A stretch of DNA of 64,000 nucleotides from SAR116 cluster bacterium AG-447-C21 (GTDB taxonomy: Bacteria > Pseudomonadota > Alphaproteobacteria > Thalassobaculales > Thalassobaculaceae): the NCBI GenBank assembly GCA_003212315.1, contig QCQB01000007.1:1-64000 (forward strand). Direction: 5' to 3'. The notes beneath the pieces were generated by a model. It saw only the letters and a program-made list of their open reading frames with translations, was not told the origin of the DNA and ran no database searches. The translations under genes were made by a program, and so were the position numbers. The stretch's first letter is position 1; each line of letters starts with the position of its first letter. Below are positions 19,526-27,622 of the stretch, piece after piece.

Positions 19526-19542
19526 TTTAGAATCATTTCTAA
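19526..19542. promoter_or_regulatory. Irr-box-like palindrome between dgt and erpA
   Basis: The sequence TTTAGAATCATTTCTAA contains perfect inverted arms TTAGAA and TTCTAA around TCAT. It lies about 62 bases upstream of the dgt ATG and 84 upstream of the erpA ATG. It resembles the iron-control element of Irr in alphaproteobacteria, which I recall as TTTAGAA-N3-TTCTAAA; the spacer here is four bases, one more than that consensus. Control of the iron-sulfur gene erpA by iron would make sense, but this is inference. Confidence 0.45.
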
Positions 19543-19626
19543 TCAACATACATAAAAATAATTATATTCAACAAATTATAAGGTATATGCTATAGATAAG
19601 ACAAAATATATAATCGGGAGTATTCT

Positions 19627-19995
19627 ATGCTGGAAAGCTCGCTTGAAGGTAAAAATATAGAGATTGCACCTTTTGGTCTTACCGAAACAGCCGCAACCAA
19701 GATAAGCAAATTATTAATTGACGAGGGCGAGCCCCAAAATACTTTTATGCGTGTAGCTGTAGAAGGCGGCGGATGTTCTGGATTTCAATATACATTTAAA
19801 TTTGACACTCAAAAAAACGATGATGACCTTGTCTTTGAGAAAAATGGTATTGAGGTGGTGGTAGACGAGGTTTCTCTAGAATTAGTTCATGGAGGCACAC
19901 TAGACTACGTTGAGGAGCTCATTGGGTCTTACTTTCAAGTGACAAATCCCAATGCATCTTCTTCCTGCGGCTGTGGCACTTCTTTTTCTATTTGA
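19627..19995 (+). CDS. erpA: Iron-sulfur cluster insertion protein ErpA
   Basis: This A-type carrier passes iron-sulfur clusters to target enzymes, in E. coli notably IspG/IspH and respiratory proteins. The 122-residue product has the HesB/IscA fold with the three cluster-binding cysteines: one in EGGGCSGFQY (about residue 53) and two in the C-terminal SSSCGCGTSF. The conserved segment LDYVEELIGSYFQVTNPNA is of the ErpA type. The start has an excellent ribosome site (GGGAG, seven bases away). The exonuclease III gene follows after 19 bases and is probably co-transcribed. Confidence 0.93.
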   Translation: MLESSLEGKNIEIAPFGLTETAATKISKLLIDEGEPQNTFMRVAVEGGGCSGFQYTFKFDTQKNDDDLVFEKNGIEVVVDEVSLELVHGGTLDYVEELIGSYFQVTNPNASSSCGCGTSFSI

Positions 19996-20014
19996 TCAAC
20001 TTCAGGAAAAAAAA

Positions 20015-20782
20015 ATGAAAGTGGCAACTTGGAACGTAAATTCAGTCCGAGCTAGGCTTCCAAATATTTTAAATTGGCTAAATGATAATCCTGTTGATAT
20101 CCTTTTATTGCAGGAAATAAAGTGTGTTGATCACGAATTTCCCAAAGAGGATTTTAATGGTTTGGGATATAAAATAATAGTAAACGGGCAAAAGTCCTAT
20201 AATGGTGTTGCCATATTATCTTATTCTGAACCACAGAATGTTGTATATAATCTTCCTGGATATGATGAAGATCTCCAACGAAGATATCTCCAGGCCGAAA
20301 TAAATGGTGTAGTTTTTGGCAACATCTATTTACCAAACGGAAACCCAATAAATACTGAAAAATTTATTTATAAATTAGACTGGATGAAGAAATTAAATAC
20401 TCATGCAAAGACCCTACTTAACCAAGAAAAAGCAGTCATTCTTGCAGGTGATTTCAATATTATACCAACTGATAGCGATGTACATGATCCAACTCCGTGG
20501 ATTCATGATGCTTTATGTCAGCCCGAATCCAGAAAACAGTTTAGAGAGCTTTTAAATCTCGGTTATACCGACGCACTCCGAATTTTTCATCCAGAATCAA
20601 ATCAGTTTACATTTTGGGATTATCAAGGGGGGGCTTGGCAAAATGATTATGGTATCCGAATAGATCATTTCTTACTATCACCCCAGGCGGCAGACATATG
20701 TATCGATTGCAGAGTTGATCCCAAACCTCGCGGCAGACCAAAGGCTTCTGATCATACCCCTGTTTTAATAGAAATAAATTAA
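20015..20782 (+). CDS. xthA: Exodeoxyribonuclease III (AP endonuclease)
   Basis: This is a base-excision-repair enzyme of the exonuclease III/endonuclease-phosphatase family that cuts at abasic sites and trims 3' ends. Motifs in order: WNVNSVRARLPN at the N terminus, LLLQEIK (metal-binding Glu near residue 34), YNGVAILS, LAGDFNIIPTD (catalytic Asp and Asn, about residue 147), RIDHFLLSP and the terminal SDHTPVLIEI (catalytic His). I use the ATG preceded by CAGGAAAA, giving 255 residues. An upstream in-frame ATG lies inside erpA in another frame. The dgt/erpA/xth neighbourhood is common in alphaproteobacteria. Confidence 0.94.
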   Translation: MKVATWNVNSVRARLPNILNWLNDNPVDILLLQEIKCVDHEFPKEDFNGLGYKIIVNGQKSYNGVAILSYSEPQNVVYNLPGYDEDLQRRYLQAEINGVVFGNIYLPNGNPINTEKFIYKLDWMKKLNTHAKTLLNQEKAVILAGDFNIIPTDSDVHDPTPWIHDALCQPESRKQFRELLNLGYTDALRIFHPESNQFTFWDYQGGAWQNDYGIRIDHFLLSPQAADICIDCRVDPKPRGRPKASDHTPVLIEIN

Positions 20783-20840
20783 GTTACTTCTTTCTTAACA
20801 AGTTTAACCAGTAAGTAGCAGTCTCCGAATACAAAGATCG

Positions 20841-21035
20841 TTAACCCTCTCCGCCAAGAATAATTGAACATACCGTTGTCCAAATACCGTTGAACAACAC
20901 CGCATCATAAAAAAAGGGTAACACTAATAATCCAATAATGAATATGATTGTAAAACCTAAGGCTTCAAAACGAAAGCTACTCAAGTTACGGTTACTTTTT
21001 TTTTCTAAAGGTTTTGTTGAATTAGTATTTATCAC
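20841..21035 (-). CDS. Possible small membrane protein (64 residues)
   Basis: From a GTG this reads a 64-residue protein with a polar N terminus, one hydrophobic segment of about 23 residues (GFTIIFIIGLLVLPFFYDAVL) and a short tail ending GGEG. It lies in the 281-base gap between the exonuclease III and secreted-nuclease genes, antisense to the latter's leader, in an otherwise unexplained space. There is no convincing ribosome site and I recognise no family. It may be a real small membrane protein or chance; I lean slightly to chance. Confidence 0.3.
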   Translation of the reverse strand: MINTNSTKPLEKKSNRNLSSFRFEALGFTIIFIIGLLVLPFFYDAVLFNGIWTTVCSIILGGEG

Positions 21036-21063
21036 TTTTTTTAAAACTCTAAAAATTCGAAAA

Positions 21064-21516
21064 ATGTTACCTTCATCTCTAAAAAAACCTATAATAACTC
21101 TTTTTATTCTAATATTGACATCAATTTTTTTTACGAATTTATCGACTGCAAATTCAAAAGAAATTGAAGGAATATTTAATGTAATTAGTGGAGACACTAT
21201 TTCACTCAATGGCGTTGTTTATAAATTGGAAGGTATTAAAGCACCTAACTCCCGCCAGAAATGCAAGAAAGGATCGTTACCCTGGCTTTGTGGCGCAGCA
21301 GCAAAACGATTCCTATCCCAGACTACCCACGGCATCATACTCACATGTAAAACAAAGAGAGCAGGATCAGTTAAATGTAATATCCGGGGTCGAGATCTGG
21401 CTAAAATTATCGTAAAAGCAGGCTGGGCTGTTCCCATCTCCAAGGGATTGTTTTTAAAAGAAGCGGAGCTTTACGCTAAGGAAAATGGTCTTGGGCTATG
21501 GACTGGAAAAAAATAA
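21064..21516 (+). CDS. Secreted thermonuclease-like (SNase fold) protein
   Basis: This is a staphylococcal-nuclease-like domain protein. Starting at the ATG giving MLPSSLKKP, the 150-residue product has a signal peptide (about residues 10-30) and then an OB-fold core. That core starts IEGIFNVISGDTISLNG, followed by KLEGIKAPNSRQ, and ends with the family's typical AKENGLGLWTGK. The catalytic Arg-Asp-Arg set is only partly evident: GDTISL lines up with the usual D-G-D-T-I, and KLEGIKAP replaces RLxGIDAP, so the metal site and catalytic arginine may be altered. It is convergent with valS (18 bases between stops). Fold assignment is good; nuclease activity is uncertain. Confidence 0.75.
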   Translation: MLPSSLKKPIITLFILILTSIFFTNLSTANSKEIEGIFNVISGDTISLNGVVYKLEGIKAPNSRQKCKKGSLPWLCGAAAKRFLSQTTHGIILTCKTKRAGSVKCNIRGRDLAKIIVKAGWAVPISKGLFLKEAELYAKENGLGLWTGKK

Positions 21517-21534
21517 CCTAATCACAAAACATTG

Positions 21535-24186
21535 TTAACTATCAGTGGCATTTAATCTAGACATAGCCATTTCTAACTTGGATTTTTTATCCTCTGCATT
21601 CAATAACCGCTTTCTGTTTTCTAAAATAACCTTTTCGGGCGCTCTTTGGACAAATTTTTCGTTAGTAAGTTTTTTATTAACTTTTTCAATGTCTTCTGAT
21701 ACTTTCTTCAACTCTCGATCTAACCGAACACGTTCCTTTTCCACATCAATTTTGCTCACAATAGATAAGCCGAAGCTAACACCCTCAATCACCCCTTGGA
21801 TTGTTTCCTTCGGCAAAGAACCCGTTATTACATCGATCTCGTCAAGATTGGCTAATTTACAAATTATATTATTATTGTTGGTTAAATAGTTTTGATGATT
21901 ATTTTCGGCGTCTTTTAAAATCAAATTAGTTTTTGATTTACTTGGAACACTGGCCTCTGAACGAAGCGATCTAATTTCACTTATAAGACTAACAACCCAT
22001 TCTATTTCTTTAGCAGCAAGGATATCCGGCTCAACATCATTAAAGGGCGTCCAAGCCTCTTTTATTAATAATGTTCCAAAACCTAGTCGGAACCACAATT
22101 CCTCCGTTATATATGGCATAATTGGATTAAGTGAATTCAAAATACCCTTTAAAATAAACATTGTGGTCGCTTTGGTTTCGTTAACCGCGTCAGTATCTTC
22201 ACCAGCGAGAATTGGTTTTGTGAACTCAATATACCAGTCACAAAAGGTTGCCCATGAAAAATTATATATCGCGTTGGCGGCATCATTAAATCGATAATTT
22301 TGAATGTTGCTGTCAACTTTGCTGACAGCGTTTTTAAGCTCAAAAATAATCCAATTATTTATTGCTAACCTGCAATTGTTTGGATCAAATTCAGGATCAT
22401 ACCTGCAATTATTTAATTCCGTGTATCTCGACGCATTCCATAGTTTTGTTGCAAAATTTCTATATCCCTCAATTCTTGATTCGGATAATTTTAAGTCCCG
22501 TCCTTGTGCAGCCATAGCAGTTAGTGTAAACCTCAAGGCATCGGTTCCATATCGTTCGATGAGCTCTAACGGGTCTAAAACATTACCCTTCGATTTGGAC
22601 ATTTTTTGACCTTTTTCATCCCGCACTAATGCATGAATGTACACGGTCTGAAATGGGACATCTTTCATAAAATGAAGTCCCATCATCATCATTCTAGCTA
22701 CCCAGAAAAAAATTATATCAAAACCAGTAACTAGAACATCACCCGGATAATACCGTTTTAATTCCCCCGTCTTCTCTGGCCAACCGATTGTCGAGAAGGG
22801 CCACAAAGCACTTGAAAACCAGGTATCGAGAACATCTTCGTCTCTTTTCAGAGAGACCTCTTTACCATAATGTGATAACGCTTGCTGATACGCTTCGTTT
22901 TCTGTTTCAGTAACAAATATTTCTCCGTCTGGTCCAAACCATGCTGGAATTTGATGCCCCCACCATAGTTGCCTTGAGATACACCACGGTTGAATATTGT
23001 TCATCCACTCAAAGTATGTATTTTCCCAATTTCGAGGAACAAATTGTGTCTTACCATCTTTTACTGCCTTGATGGCGGGCTTAGCTAAAGTTTTCGCATC
23101 ACAATACCATTGATCCGTCAACCATGGTTCTAATGGAACGTTAGATCGATCACCGTGAGGAACAAAATGAACATTAGTTTCAACTTTCGACAGTAGCCCT
23201 AAATTATCCATTGTTAGGATAATTTTTTCCCGAGCTTCGTAACGGCCTAGTCCCCGATACTCATTTGGTACATTTTCATTTAACTTCGCATGCTCATCAA
23301 ATATGTTTATGGCCTCTAAATTATGCCTTTGGCCAACATCAAAATCGTTGAAATCATGAGCGGGTGTGATTTTCACTGCCCCGCTACCTTTTTCCATATC
23401 GCTATAATCGTCAGCAATTATAGGGATTTCTCTACCTATAATCGGTAAAACCACTAAACTTCCGATTAAATTTTTATATCTAATATCATTGGGATTTACA
23501 GCAACCGCAGTATCGCCCAACATCGTCTCAGGTCTCGTCGTTGCAACCGTGATTGAGCGATTTTCTTGCCCTTTTATTGGGTAATCAAAATGCCACAGTT
23601 TTCCGTTGACCTCTACTTGCTGGACTTCAAGATCTGAAATTGCTGTTAACAACTTTGGATCCCAATTAACAAGACGCTTATCCCTATAAATCAAACCATC
23701 GTTATATAACCGCACAAAAACCCTTGTGACGGCCTGTGATAAACCTTCGTCCATAGTAAAGCGTTCGCGTTCCCAATCCGCGGATGCACCAAGTGCACGC
23801 AATTGCTTCATGATGATTCCACCGGATTCGGTTTTCCAATTCCAAACCTTCTTGAGAAATTCCTCTCTTCCTAATTCTCTACGATCTAGATTGTTTTCGG
23901 CTAACTGCCTTTCAACTACCATTTGTGTAGCTATACCGGCATGGTCCATACCAGGTTGCCAAAGGCAATCACGACCCTTTTTTCTAAAGAACCGGATAAG
24001 TAGATCCTGAAGTGTGAAAGTCAAACCGTGTCCCATATGGAGGCTTCCGGTAACATTTGGCGGAGGCATCATTATGGTATAAGGCTCAGAATCCGAATTC
24101 AAATTGGCTGAAAATGCTCCAGAGTCTTCCCAATTCTTATAATATTTTTCTTCAAGTATCTTAGGGTTGTAAAATTTATCAAGCAT
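21535..24186 (-). CDS. valS: Valyl-tRNA synthetase
   Basis: This class I synthetase charges tRNA-Val and edits misactivated threonine. The HIGH-type motif is PPPNVTGSLHMGHGLTFTL (about residues 38-56) and the KMSKS motif is GQKMSKSKGNVLDPLEL (about residues 525-541). The CP1 editing domain with ATTRPETMLGDTAVAV lies between them, and the C-terminal end is a charged coiled coil. The start is the ATG giving MLDKFYNP with GGAA just upstream (883 residues); a TTG four codons earlier is less likely. It follows popZ by 118 bases. That gap contains a weak GC hairpin (GCGG/CCGC at 24254-24269) followed by T residues on this strand, which may attenuate read-through. Confidence 0.97.
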   Translation of the reverse strand: MLDKFYNPKILEEKYYKNWEDSGAFSANLNSDSEPYTIMMPPPNVTGSLHMGHGLTFTLQDLLIRFFRKKGRDCLWQPGMDHAGIATQMVVERQLAENNLDRRELGREEFLKKVWNWKTESGGIIMKQLRALGASADWERERFTMDEGLSQAVTRVFVRLYNDGLIYRDKRLVNWDPKLLTAISDLEVQQVEVNGKLWHFDYPIKGQENRSITVATTRPETMLGDTAVAVNPNDIRYKNLIGSLVVLPIIGREIPIIADDYSDMEKGSGAVKITPAHDFNDFDVGQRHNLEAINIFDEHAKLNENVPNEYRGLGRYEAREKIILTMDNLGLLSKVETNVHFVPHGDRSNVPLEPWLTDQWYCDAKTLAKPAIKAVKDGKTQFVPRNWENTYFEWMNNIQPWCISRQLWWGHQIPAWFGPDGEIFVTETENEAYQQALSHYGKEVSLKRDEDVLDTWFSSALWPFSTIGWPEKTGELKRYYPGDVLVTGFDIIFFWVARMMMMGLHFMKDVPFQTVYIHALVRDEKGQKMSKSKGNVLDPLELIERYGTDALRFTLTAMAAQGRDLKLSESRIEGYRNFATKLWNASRYTELNNCRYDPEFDPNNCRLAINNWIIFELKNAVSKVDSNIQNYRFNDAANAIYNFSWATFCDWYIEFTKPILAGEDTDAVNETKATTMFILKGILNSLNPIMPYITEELWFRLGFGTLLIKEAWTPFNDVEPDILAAKEIEWVVSLISEIRSLRSEASVPSKSKTNLILKDAENNHQNYLTNNNNIICKLANLDEIDVITGSLPKETIQGVIEGVSFGLSIVSKIDVEKERVRLDRELKKVSEDIEKVNKKLTNEKFVQRAPEKVILENRKRLLNAEDKKSKLEMAMSRLNATDS

Positions 24187-24304
24187 ATTTAGTTCCAAGA
24201 AGATACATACGATCTTTTATAATCCAAGGGATTTAAGTTATTTATGTTAAAAAGCGGATAGTTTGCCGCCCTGATACTATGTAATGGCGGGTCACTTTAT
24301 TTGA

Positions 24305-24940
24305 TTACCAAGGGTCTTTCCGTTGAGACTGCATTACCAACCGCTCAATTTCCTCGCGAACTAATCGCTCGACGGTGATTGGCAAATGTTGGTCTAGCCA
24401 TTCTTTGAGCATTGGCCGGACCAATTCACGAACGAGACCTTCCAGAGTTACTGCACCGTTACCAATAGGTAATTCTTGGACGTCCTCATAAAGTTTGCTT
24501 CCAAGCCTTGAGAATTCATCCATCGTTTCCACAGCCTGTGGAGTTGATACTAAACTCTCTTTTTCTTCAACGGTAGCAGGTGTGGGGGGGGGAACCGGTT
24601 CTGGAGCTGGGGCCGGAGACGGGGTAACTGGAGCTTGATAGGCTTGTTCTTCAAATAAAGGCTCTGGGTCTGCCGCGTCCATATCAGTTAGATCTAATAC
24701 CTCATCGTCATCGTCATCGTCATCAACCTCAGGTGTTGGAGCCGGCGACTCTTCAACCGGCAAAGGCTCTTCCAAAGCCTTAACTGACTCTTCTTCAGGA
24801 ACTACCTCTTCTTCCGCCACTACCTCTTCAACAGCCGGCTGCATTTCATTCGTTTCACCTTGTTCATTATCATCAGAAATGATACGGCGAATTGACGCCA
24901 GTATTTCTTCCATTGATGGTTCTTGCTCTGCATCACTCAT
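24305..24940 (-). CDS. popZ: Polar organizing protein PopZ
   Basis: PopZ (DUF2497) forms polar condensates that anchor the ParB-bound chromosome origin and cell-cycle factors in alphaproteobacteria. The N-terminal client-binding helix is MEEILASIRRIISDD (about residues 9-23). The middle is a Glu/Pro-rich disordered spacer with a run of seven aspartates. The C-terminal oligomerisation region has VRELVRPMLKEWLDQHLP and VERLVREEIERLV. The length is 211 residues. A GAGG site supports the ATG. The tolC-popZ-valS order is typical of the class and is one of the best taxonomic clues in this window. Confidence 0.95.
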   Translation of the reverse strand: MSDAEQEPSMEEILASIRRIISDDNEQGETNEMQPAVEEVVAEEEVVPEEESVKALEEPLPVEESPAPTPEVDDDDDDDEVLDLTDMDAADPEPLFEEQAYQAPVTPSPAPAPEPVPPPTPATVEEKESLVSTPQAVETMDEFSRLGSKLYEDVQELPIGNGAVTLEGLVRELVRPMLKEWLDQHLPITVERLVREEIERLVMQSQRKDPW

Positions 24941-25023
24941 TATTTAGACCTCAACCAGAATCCCAACTCTTCAATAGATTATCTCACAACGGACAAGAAT
25001 GCCAGTAGTCTTAACGTTGAATT

Positions 25024-26424
25024 CTACGGTCTTTCTCTTAGCAAGAATTCCCCGTAATATCTATCTTTAACGGATAAGAAGTGCCGATCGTAGTCATAAA
25101 GATCTACCGGTAGTTCGATCGCCTTAGCAGTTAATTTACCTAACGCGGATAACAAAGAATATGAAGCAACAAATGCATCTCTATTTGCCCTTACTAAACT
25201 CACTTGAGCACTCAGTCTCTCTTGTTCTGCGTCAAGAACATCTAACACAGTTCTAGCGCCTACTAACGCTTCCTGCTCTACACCTTCCAAAGCTACTTCT
25301 GCGGAAGATACTTCGGCAAGGAGAGCTTGAGCTTGCGCCTTAGCTGTTTCCCAGGAAATAAATGCCCTTGAAGAACTGTCGATCACTACTCGCCTCGACG
25401 CTTCTACCAAAATACGTTTTCTATTCGCCTCTTCTTTAGCAGAACGTATCGACGAGTATGTTGCGCCGCCAGAATAAAGGGGAATATTAACGCTAGCCGT
25501 CAGACTTATACTTGTTGACTCAGTATCTGTGTCTCCAGAAGTTTTGGATAAATTAGCGCTACCAGACAGATCTACCGTAGGTAATAAGCCCCCTTTGGAA
25601 ATCACAACATCATCGAGCGCACTCATCTCTTCAAATTTGGCCGTTACAAGATTGAAGTTTGACGCTAATGCTATTTTAACCGCTTCTTCAATATCATTAG
25701 GTAACCCATTCGGTTCAGAGGGGTTGAAAAGTTTACCTGGTATTTCTCCAAAGACTTTTTCATATATTGCAGTGGATGAATTAAGGTCTCCTTCAGCCTT
25801 AATCTTATCTGCTTTTGCTCTGTCCGCCCGGGCTTCTGATTGAGCAACATCGGTTCTTGTGACTTCGCCTACTCTGAACCTTTCTTTTGTTGCCTCTAGT
25901 TGTTTTTCAATTCGTTTGAGATTATTTGTCTGAAGTTCAACAACCGATCGCGCGCTGATAACATCTACATATGCTGTAGCACCGTCTAACATCAACTTTT
26001 GTTCCGCTGAAAACAAACGGGATCGCTCAGCCTGGACAGCACTTTCCGCTTTTCGAATCGATGCTTCGGTAGTTCCTCCGGTATAGATTGGTTGTCTAAT
26101 AGAAACGCTTAAATTTCCTGGGACGGTAGTGCTATCAGTTGTAACTCCACTGGTCTCGGTCTCTGAATATGAAGACCCGAGACTCAGGCTCGATCTTACT
26201 GTAGGGCGCCAACCGGCTTTGGCCCTCGGAACCCCTTCATTTATTTTTCTTAGGTTTAAACGAGCTGCCGAAAGTTCTGGGTTATCAACATATGCTTGAG
26301 ACAATGCTTGCTCAAGGGTCTGAGCTTGGAGTGGAAATGGGGAACCAAGTATAAAACAGAAACCGCCTAAAACTAACGTTTTCCGAATACTTCTCTCAAG
26401 AGTTACTGCACAATTTTTACCCAT
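25024..26424 (-). CDS. tolC: TolC-family outer membrane efflux channel
   Basis: This is an outer-membrane factor that forms the exit duct for type I secretion and RND efflux systems. After a signal peptide ending near PLQAQ (about residue 34), the two internally repeated OEP domains are visible. The first begins TLEQALSQAYVDNPELSAAR and contains QPIYTGG; the second contains NIPLYSGGATYSSIR and ALVGARTVLDVLDAEQE. I use the ATG after AGGATTGGG; a GTG two codons upstream is possible. The length of 466 residues is normal. The order tolC-popZ-valS is conserved, although pcm, which sits beside tolC in some relatives, is not seen. Confidence 0.93.
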   Translation of the reverse strand: MGKNCAVTLERSIRKTLVLGGFCFILGSPFPLQAQTLEQALSQAYVDNPELSAARLNLRKINEGVPRAKAGWRPTVRSSLSLGSSYSETETSGVTTDSTTVPGNLSVSIRQPIYTGGTTEASIRKAESAVQAERSRLFSAEQKLMLDGATAYVDVISARSVVELQTNNLKRIEKQLEATKERFRVGEVTRTDVAQSEARADRAKADKIKAEGDLNSSTAIYEKVFGEIPGKLFNPSEPNGLPNDIEEAVKIALASNFNLVTAKFEEMSALDDVVISKGGLLPTVDLSGSANLSKTSGDTDTESTSISLTASVNIPLYSGGATYSSIRSAKEEANRKRILVEASRRVVIDSSSRAFISWETAKAQAQALLAEVSSAEVALEGVEQEALVGARTVLDVLDAEQERLSAQVSLVRANRDAFVASYSLLSALGKLTAKAIELPVDLYDYDRHFLSVKDRYYGEFLLRERP

Positions 26425-26876
26425 GGACACCCAATCCTCATTTGCTCAAACTTCTAATCAATGCTTGCTTTTACAATAATTAGCAACGACATAAACTAAC
26501 ATGACTTTAAACCAGTACTTCAATGGTCCCAAACTTTTTTTTATGAAGCCAATTTTATCATCAAGTTTTTTATACGTTTAAAATTAAATTGATGAAACTT
26601 TATTGAACTGGTCTCCAAACAATAACATCAAATTAGAAGAGTTATAGTATTTACCAAGCAAACAATCTAATAAACTGGCGGAACTTACGAAAAAATAAGG
26701 TACGTTACCATTGGTTCACACAATAGCATAGGTTCTATCGGCCTATAATCTATCAATTTTTTTTCAACCCCCTTGGTTGAAGCTAAATGAAAATGACTTG
26801 TTATTTAAATCACCGTTATTACACCTTAAAACTTGCATAGTAGCAAAGTTATCGCTAGGAAATAAACTTTATGAAA
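26425..26876. other. Intergenic region between tolC and tRNA-Cys
   Basis: These 452 bases contain no supportable gene. They should hold the tolC promoter on the minus strand and the tRNA-Cys promoter on the plus strand (TTGCAT at 26833-26838, 17 bases, then TAGGAA at 26856-26861, a weak match). A 7-base-pair hairpin, TTCAACC/GGTTGAA at 26763-26781, is preceded rather than followed by T residues on the plus strand, so it is not a normal terminator. Confidence 0.55.
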
Positions 26877-26950
26877 GGCCCGGTAGCAGAGTGGTTATGC
26901 AGAGGATTGCAAATCCTTGTACGTCGGTTCGATTCCGGCCCGGGCCTCCA
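26877..26950 (+). tRNA. tRNA-Cys (anticodon GCA)
   Basis: This 74-base cloverleaf has a perfect 7-base-pair acceptor stem (GGCCCGG with CCGGGCC), a D arm GCAGAGTGGTTATGC, an anticodon loop TTGCAAA with anticodon GCA, a T arm containing GGTTCGATTCC and an encoded CCA end. It closely matches bacterial cysteine tRNAs by eye. It is the first of two plus-strand tRNA genes that mark the left boundary of the accessory metabolic block. Confidence 0.95.
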
Positions 26951-27159
26951 TACGTTTCCGCAATCTTTACGTGACTGAAACCTTTTCAATAGTTATTCAC
27001 AGGAAACCTGCTCCAGTTACTTACGTATGTTGGCAACTACTTTAATCACGTATATAAGTCTAACCGTCCAAATAAATTTAAATTCAAAAACTTCAGTGGG
27101 TAGAAACCGGTGAATTGGAATGAAATATTTTAAATAACTAAAATAGTAGACAAAATTTA

Positions 27160-27188
27160 TTGTATCCTTATCGACTCATTGCTATACA
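27160..27188 (+). promoter_or_regulatory. Probable promoter of tRNA-Asn
   Basis: TTGTAT (27160-27165) and TATACA (27183-27188) are separated by exactly 17 bases and end 21 bases before the mature tRNA-Asn. This is a good sigma-70-type spacing and position for a stable-RNA promoter. Confidence 0.5.
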
Positions 27189-27209
27189 GCAGTCTCGCTA
27201 GTAAACTGG

Positions 27210-27284
27210 TCCCCGGTAGCTCAGCGGTAGAGCAAGCGGCTGTTAACCGCTTGGCCGGCGGTTCGAATCCGTCCCGGGGAGCCA
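27210..27284 (+). tRNA. tRNA-Asn (anticodon GTT)
   Basis: This is a 75-base cloverleaf. The acceptor stem is TCCCCGG with CCGGGGA. The D arm is GCTCAGCGGTAGAGC. The anticodon stem AGCGG/CCGCT closes the loop CTGTTAA with anticodon GTT. The T arm contains GGTTCGAATCC, and CCA is encoded. It lies 259 bases after tRNA-Cys; the space between them has no gene. Confidence 0.96.
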
Positions 27285-27622
27285 AACAATTATTTTTCAC
27301 CCTGTAAACCTCTGAAAATAAATAATTATAGCTAGAATGTATTTTTGTCGCGTACTTGGTTTCCCAAATGTTCCCAACTAATTAAAGAACCTGCGGGATT
27401 CAAAACCGTTGATTCTACGTCTGCTCTACCTTCATACCCAAAGTCTTGTATCTTGTGACGACTAAAAACTCCTCCTGACTGATTAAATTTTACGATTAAT
27501 CTTAGTGCGATAGAATTCTCCACATATAATTTAAGACTCACGCAATTTAGCTCATGGCTGATTGTTTACTAATAATTTTATAGATAGATTAAAAATAGGT
27601 GTAATAACTATTGGAGCCAAAC
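27285..27622. other. Intergenic region after tRNA-Asn
   Basis: These 338 bases hold no gene I can support. A minus-strand frame of 69 codons from a GTG (27332-27541) is open, but it has no ribosome site and no recognisable family. The last 80 bases should carry the promoter of the PhyH-type gene. No copy of the tRNA 3' end that could mark an attachment site was noticed here. Confidence 0.5.

Noticed and set aside
24660-24860. Repetitive GAT/TCC-rich stretch in popZ as a DNA repeat array
   Set aside because: It encodes the acidic, Pro/Glu-rich linker that is normal for PopZ; the repetition reflects amino-acid composition.
26763-26781. Hairpin TTCAACC/GGTTGAA before tRNA-Cys as a terminator
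   Set aside because: The T run precedes the stem on the plus strand and would be an A run after it on the minus strand, so it does not fit a rho-independent terminator in either direction.
26877-27284. Prophage or integrative element at the tRNA pair
   Set aside because: No integrase, phage structural gene, or duplicated tRNA 3' end was seen nearby.
27332-27541. Minus-strand frame of 69 codons after tRNA-Asn
   Set aside because: It starts at a GTG without a ribosome site, matches no family I know and lies in AT-rich intergenic DNA; kept only as part of the intergenic description.
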